Part shown: positions 59,501 through 64,000 of the stretch, piece by piece
Layout of the letters: each line of letters opens with the position of its first letter
Numbering within the stretch: the stretch's first letter is position 1
Origin: Salvelinus alpinus
Lineage: Eukaryota; Chordata; Actinopteri; Salmoniformes; Salmonidae
DNA length: 64,000 bases
Direction: 5' to 3'
NCBI RefSeq assembly: GCF_045679555.1
Contig: NC_092090.1
Location: forward strand, 29,849,702-29,913,701
The notes under the pieces: model-generated
What the model was told of the DNA's origin: nothing
Databases searched by the model: none
The model's input: only the letters and a program-made list of their open reading frames with translations
Made by a program: the position numbers and the translations under genes

Positions 59501-62500
59501 AATGGGCATAAAAAGAGCTCATTAGAAAAAAAATCTGTTAAATTTGACATAAGCCCCCACAGTGAAATCTGGTCACAGAAAGTACGTATTCATACCCCTT
59601 TACTTACTCCATATTTTGTTGTGTTTTTTTTTTCTTTCTCACCCATCTACACACAATACCCCATGATGTCAAAGTAAAAATGTTTTCAGATTTCTTTGCA
59701 AATGTTTTGAAAATAAAATACAGAAATATCTAATTTACACAAATATTCACACCCCTGAGTCAATACCTGTTAGAAGCACCTGTTAGACTGTTAGAGTGTT
59801 CAGAAAAAAATAAGCAATCACGTTTGGTGTTCGCCAAAAGGCATGTGGGAGATTCCCCAAACATATGGAAGTAGGTACTCTGGTCAGATGAGACTAAAAT
59901 TGAGTCAGATGAGACAAAAATTTTGGCCATCAAGGAAAATGCTGTCTGGTGCAAACCCAACACCTCCCATCACCCCAAGAACACTATCCCCACAGTGAAG
60001 CATGGTGGTGGCAGCATCATGCTGGGGGAATGTTTTTCATCGGCAGGGACTGGGAAACTGGTCAGAATTGACGGAATGATGGATGGCGCTAAATACAGGG
60101 AAATTCTTGAGGGAAACCTGTTTCAGTCTTCCAGAGATTTGAGACTGGAACGGAGGTTCACCTTCCAGCAGGACAATGACCCTAAGCATACTGCTAAAGC
60201 AACACTCGAGTGGTTTAAGGGGAAACATTTAAATGTCTTGGAATGGCCTAGTCAAAGCCCAGACCTCAATCCAATTGAGAATATGTGGTATGACTTAAAG
60301 ATTGTGGACACCAGCAGGAACCCATCCAACTTGAAGGAGCTGGAGCAGTTTTGCCTTGAAGAATGGGCAAAGAACCCAGTGGCTAGATGTGCCAAGCTTA
60401 TAGAGACATACCCCAAGAGACTTGGCAGCTGTAATTGCTGCAAAGGTGGCTCTACAAAGTATTCACTTTGGGGGGGTGAATAGTTATGCACGCTCAAGTT
60501 TTCTGTTTTTTTGGTCTTATTTCTTGTTTGTCTTACAATAAAACATATTTTGCATCTTCAAAGTGGTAGGCATGTTGTGTAAATCAAATGATACAAACCC
60601 TCCCCAAATCCATTTTCATTCCAGGTTGTAAGGCAGCAAAATAGGAAAAGTGCCAAGGGGGGTGAAAACTTTCACAAACCACTGTAGACATACTGTAGTC
60701 AGTGCAGACCCACCCACATATCCTTATAGGAAGTGTCTGCCAGGGTGTGTAGGCTGCAGCAGTGCCCCTCTCCCCTCTCCAGTGTGCCCACAGGGTCTCT
60801 CTGTCCTTGTTTTAATCGACCCTGGCCCCCTGGCTGCCAACACGCAGGTGTTGCTTCCTCATCCCAACAATGAGCGCTCAAACGGAAGTAATGAATCCAA
60901 TTACTTTGTCTTCTCCAAGAGAGCAGCCAGGTGTGGGCCTGCATAGCCCCCAATTCATTACAGCATATATCAAACAGCACATTCATTCAGCTACTCCAAA
61001 AAGGCAAACGTCCTTCATGCATAATATATTTAAGGTTAGAGAATCCCATGGAATTGACAAATAAGTATGAGCATGCACTCAGTAGCTTGCTCTACTCTAC
61101 ATTGTTGTAATACCTCTGCCCATAGGCCTACAGTCTGAAAGAGAAACAACCATCTTCCACAGTTTCTTGGAAGGTAATCTGGATTTCCCATAACGATGGG
61201 CTCTTTATTGTGAAAATGGTAGCTGCAGCCACGTGGTCAGAAGAAACAGCAGCAGACTCACTCACCTCAGCTTCCCGATGAAACTCTCCCCCCCTCGAGA
61301 CAGATCAGTGGGATCGATGGAGATGAGGTAATTAGATGTTTTGCTCTTCTTTCTCTTCCGTCCAGCTAACAGGAACACCTATGGCAAGAACAAATCCAAT
61401 TAGCAAAGCAACTTCATCAGAAACAACACCATCATCAATAAGCCCTGGGACATGAGCCTGCAACATCTAAATTAGCCTCATCTAACCAGCTCCACTAAAC
61501 AATCAAAGCATGGACTCCTTTCACAGCCTGTCACGGATGATTGGTCGTGCTAATTCATAGTGTAGTTTTTGTAGTTTTTGTTCATAGGCAGAGGGCCATG
61601 TACTGTCAGGATGGATGGTGGCCCTAAAGCAGTGCTGTTCAATTCTGGTCCTGGAGGGCAGAAACACTTCTGGTTTTTGTTTTGCACTCACCTGGTGTCC
61701 TAGGTCTATAATCAGTCCCTTATTAGAAGGAGAGGATGAAAATCAGTCGTTTTTTGGCCATCCAGGACCGACATTGAACAGCCCTGCCCTAAAGGGTCAC
61801 ACTTTGCGTTCTGTCAGTGTGATAAGTATTTATCCTTCTGCTCCACACTCACCTTCTTCCCATCCTCCCTCTCCAGGTGGAGGTAGTAGGTAGGGTACAT
61901 GCCTCGGTCCATGCCCTTCTTGTCTCTGGTGATCCTGCACTTCACTGTGATCCCCTGAGGGGCTGGTCTCAGGGTGAACTCCTCCAGGTCGTCCACGTCG
62001 ATGGCAGGCTCACTGACGGGAGGGGTGGACGCTGAGGCTGCCTCCTGATGGACAGAGATAGACGGCCCATCAGCCCACACCCCGTTCAAAACATCAGATT
62101 ACCGGACCTTCGGCTGTTCTGCTTCCCTTCCATTATAAAACGGTAATGGTTATTATAAAACATCCATTGGGGACTGAAACTACATTAGCACGTTGTGTTT
62201 AAAACCATGAGGCTGTGTAGACACCATCTGGGTTTCAACAGGGGGTTAGATCCACATGGAAGGACCAGGCAGCGAGGAGACATGATTAACAACCAAACTT
62301 GTAGTAACAGACAGACTGTGTCTCAGCAGCTTGGTGACATGGTCAGGTGCTCAGGGTAGCTTCTAATGTCACTCCTGATGTCAGGTGCCTCTCTAAAGCC
62401 CACAGTACACTAAGGAGTCACTTCCCCTCAACCTCCTCGAACCACAGGAGACTACACAGCCCACCGCCTCCTCTGACTAGCTCTACCTCTGAGTCAGATG

Positions 62501-63522
62501 GCAGGAGAGGAAACAGCAAAGAAAAATAGCATGTTCTCACACCACATTTCCTGCAGGTTTAAAATATTCATACAAATAATAAATCAGCAGTTATTTCGGC
62601 ATATGACAGATGATGACAAGTCAGAAATACCAGAGCTAACCTAAGACTTAGTGGACTGTCATTTGTCTTTTCAGGGGGGTATATTAAATAGCATTTCAAA
62701 ACTGCCAGGGGGCCAAAGGGCCAGGGTATGTCATCTGCATGATTGAAAGCCATGCCAACCGGAATATTATATTCAGCTACCAAAGAGTTCAGCAAGGACA
62801 TGATTCAGAGAGGCAGTTTGATATACAAAAGTTCCAATTTCCCCTCTCAGATGGATTCATGAGACTGCTTAGGTTCTGAGATCCAGGGAAAAAACTCCCA
62901 TTTCCATTGGGTAAAACTATTCACATCAGAAGATGTCTGGGCTGCTTCCATGTATCAACAAACTACAGTGCAAATGACAATAATAAAGATACACAAGAGG
63001 AATAGGTTGATCATAATGTAGCCCAAAACACAAAACTGCTCCATCGTCATTCCCCAAATGGACTAATGGCTGAGCCCCGCTGAGCAGAGGAACAAAGCAA
63101 ATAGAGGGTGCATTAGTGCACACTGTGTGTAAAGTAAAAGCTCCATCCAAGAGTCAGGAATCAATAGATGACCACAGAGCATCAGATGGTGTACCTTGCA
63201 GGACTTCTTGCTGGTAGCAGAGCCTGGCCGTGTGTTACTGTTGAGCTGAGAGGAACTGGAACTGACTTCATCCTCGTCATCCTCCTCTTCGTCAAAGTTC
63301 ATACTACTAGAAATACCTTCAAACAGAAAATACATAATGTAATGGCATTGTCGTTCTCCTAGTAACGCTGTTTGAATAAGAACTGTAAATGCATGCTGCA
63401 CCATACACCAAGCACTGTACACAAAGACACAACACACAGGAACATAGACACATACGCCTGTTCTGAAACATCAGTTCATGGAGAGGTTTGGATACACTAC
63501 TGTCTAAAGGCAGGGTAGTGTT
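56428..63522 (-). CDS. tub: tub, tubby bipartite factor (C-terminal exons; 5' end outside window)
   Basis: Minus-strand exons in transcript order: 63522-63456 (candidate), 63316-63195, 62044-61853, 61378-61266, 58144-58030, 57555-57457, 57338-57167, 56561-56428. They sum to 1014 nt (337 residues plus stop) with all phases compatible. The protein reads an acidic/Ser-rich linker ([20 protein letters not shown]), then the complete tubby domain: [140 protein letters not shown], ending [10 protein letters not shown]. The GKLR motif corresponds to residues that bind PI(4,5)P2 in mouse tubby. Family: membrane-tethered protein linking phosphoinositides with GPCR delivery to cilia, and a proposed transcription regulator; loss causes obesity and retinal degeneration in mice. 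TUB rather than a TULP is supported by the linker and the synteny with ric3. Confidence 0.95.
56748..56889. repeat. 145 bp duplicated segment, copy 2
   Basis: Direct duplicate of 54285-54430, about 2.46 kb apart, inside the tub last intron. Confidence 0.85.
56933..57084. mobile_element. hAT-type MITE in tub last intron
   Basis: 136 bp element 56941-57076 (cagggatggacaacttcgat ... gttgcccatccctg) flanked by exact 8 bp duplications ccctatat (56933-56940, 57077-57084). Partial inverted ends. Confidence 0.85.
57167..57338 (-). CDS. tub: tub exon: LLARWQNK to IIHDND
   Basis: [20 protein letters not shown] through FQIIHDND plus one base (C) of a Pro codon. Acceptor cacctcag|gacc, donor gacc|gtgagc. 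Confidence 0.96.
57457..57555 (-). CDS. tub: tub exon: [13 protein letters not shown] block
   Basis: 33 codons, phase 0 at both ends: [20 protein letters not shown] then [13 protein letters not shown]. Acceptor tttttcag|gaaacc, donor cggaat|gtaagt. Confidence 0.96.
58030..58144 (-). CDS. tub: tub exon: [12 protein letters not shown] block
   Basis: Completes the split Arg, then [20 protein letters not shown] through [10 protein letters not shown]. Acceptor ctctacag|gtcc, donor tgctat|gtgagt. Confidence 0.96.
59300..59352 (+). repeat. LINE/SINE-type 3' tail
   Basis: aatttgttcttaactgactt then gcctagttaaataaaggtta and an A-run: near-identical to 12603-12660. Confidence 0.7.
59577..60686 (+). 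mobile_element. chimeric Tc1-like element in tub intron
   Basis: The left part (59579-59762, gtattcatacccctttactt...) is the left arm of family B. From about 59790 the transposase and right terminal repeat (ccaaggggggtgaaaacttt...accactg-TA) are family A, as at 17460-20676. The two arms therefore do not form one matched inverted repeat. Confidence 0.75.
59923..60483 (+). pseudogene. Tc1-like transposase, C-terminal two thirds open
   Basis: 186-codon open frame: [60 protein letters not shown]. It has the second Asp and the Glu of the DDE triad. The N-terminal DNA-binding part is missing, and just upstream a gtcagatgagac unit (the SDET segment holding the first Asp) is duplicated. Inactive. 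Confidence 0.85.
61266..61378 (-). CDS. tub: tub exon: basic region and PIP2-site start
   Basis: Encodes [20 protein letters not shown] to FIGKL plus two bases of Arg. Acceptor gccatag|gtgttc, donor ctgag|gtgagt. The Arg of the GKLR lipid-binding motif is split across the next intron. Confidence 0.96.
61379..61852 (-). other. tub: tub intron with hAT MITE
   Basis: 474 bp intron; contains the MITE at 61621-61793 and otherwise unique sequence. Confidence 0.9.
61621..61793. mobile_element. hAT-type MITE in tub intron
   Basis: 157 bp element 61629-61785 (gcagtgctgttcaattctgg ... ccgacattgaacagccct) with inverted ends of about 27 bp. Flanked by exact 8 bp duplications gccctaaa (61621-61628, 61786-61793). 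Confidence 0.88.
61853..62044 (-). CDS. tub: tub exon: start of tubby domain
   Basis: 64 codons, phase 0 at both ends, [20 protein letters not shown] through [12 protein letters not shown]. Acceptor tccatcag|gagg, donor aagaag|gtgagt. First strands of the tubby beta barrel. Confidence 0.96.
62045..63194 (-). other. tub: tub intron
   Basis: 1.15 kb intron between phase-0 exons; no repeats or other features recognised. Confidence 0.85.
63195..63316 (-). CDS. tub: tub exon: acidic linker
   Basis: Encodes [20 protein letters not shown] then [20 protein letters not shown]. Human TUB has the same order ISSSMSFDE..., [18 protein letters not shown]. Donor aag|gtacac. Confidence 0.92.
63456..63522 (-). 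CDS. tub: tub candidate exon upstream of the tubby domain
   Basis: Reads [22 protein letters not shown] with acceptor ctctacccag and donor ggc|gtatgt; its last base plus the next exon's GT forms an Arg codon before ISSSM, keeping frame. It replaces the mammalian MQRKG-ISSSM junction, so sequence support is weak. An alternative acceptor would extend it to 63538. Confidence 0.42.
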
Positions 63523-64000
63523 CTGGGTAGAGTCTGAACTGTATGAGGCTCTCTCTCCAACAGGGAAAGAACCATGAAAAGCTGCCAATACACACCTGTA
63601 GCGTGCTCACTAAAAGCATTACAACATAAGCCTCAGGTCATAGTATACCTGCTGCTTCCTGAATTGGTTGGTTGCCCATGACAATTTTTAAGAAAAATGT
63701 ATCTGTCACTGTACAGTATGTTTTCAGCTATCAAAAGGTGGTGGAAACTGGAAACCTATTTACCAGGAGGGACAAAACAAGTGGAGTACTGTTGATGTTT
63801 TAAGTAAGGTGTTATTCATGATGTAATAAGCATGATGTTACTGTTTAGTTGGCTTAGATGTTATTGTTCAGTTGGCAAAGATCTCAGGGGAAAGAAGAGC
63901 TGTATTTGACAGGTCTTACTGTATAATACATCCAAGGTCCCCACAATCTCATAATCTCAGACCAATCACTGCATGATTGGAGAGGACAAGTGCCAATCAC
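63523..64000 (-). other. tub: tub upstream intron sequence to window edge
   Basis: No further exon recognised; the N-terminal tub exons lie beyond the right edge. Confidence 0.6.

Larger units (their letters stand above)
58145..61265 (-). other. tub: tub intron with transposon
   Basis: 3.1 kb intron. Holds a LINE/SINE-type tail at 59300 and the chimeric Tc1-like element 59577-60686. The remaining sequence is unremarkable. Confidence 0.9.

Overview
The window is vertebrate nuclear DNA, almost certainly from a salmonid (or closely related) ray-finned fish. Evidence: three multi-exon vertebrate genes with GT/AG introns and fish-like protein sequences; several families of Tc1-like transposons of the type abundant in salmonid genomes; salmonid-type LINEs and SINE-like 3' tails; very long (CA)n/(GT)n microsatellites; and no operon-like organisation.

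Layout. (1) About 1-13,750, + strand: lmo1 (LIM-only 1). Exons 2-4 are present; the tiny first coding exon is not found and probably lies left of the window, so 1-5,894 is read as intron 1. (2) About 13,750-48,480: a gene-poor, transposon-rich intergenic block. It holds a Tc1-like element split by a 1.8 kb TTAA-flanked element (17.46-20.68 kb), a Tc1/gypsy-LTR mosaic with a proline-rich repeat reading frame (20.68-22.78 kb), a degenerate Tc1-like copy (23.45-24.45 kb), a LINE interrupted by a second LINE in the opposite orientation (26.04-29.10 kb), a nearly full-length Tc1-like element with a broken transposase (33.15-34.77 kb), (CA)n and (GT)n arrays, and a hAT-type MITE (47.7 kb). (3) 48,489-53,550, + strand: ric3, six coding exons, complete from ATG to stop (453 codons), with palindromic MITE-like sequence directly upstream of the start. 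(4) 53.5-56.4 kb: a short convergent intergenic interval with a tRNA-derived SINE, a deleted Tc1-like element and one copy of a 145 bp duplicated segment. (5) 56,428-right edge, - strand: tub (tubby), the last seven coding exons plus a candidate eighth; the 5' part lies beyond the window. Its introns contain two short hAT-type MITEs with exact 8 bp target-site duplications and a chimeric Tc1-like element.

The gene order and orientation (lmo1 and ric3 on one strand, tub convergent on ric3) match the mammalian LMO1-RIC3-TUB segment as I know it from human chromosome 11p15, supporting orthology. The three genes do not form one pathway: lmo1 is a nuclear LIM cofactor, ric3 an ER chaperone for nicotinic acetylcholine/5-HT3 receptors, tub a phosphoinositide-binding trafficking/transcription protein. 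I see no prokaryotic-style system, CRISPR or operon. The most unusual content is the nested and chimeric transposon architecture and several ric3 details: two tandem NAGNAG acceptors, a PP1-docking-like motif, and a promoter abutting a MITE.
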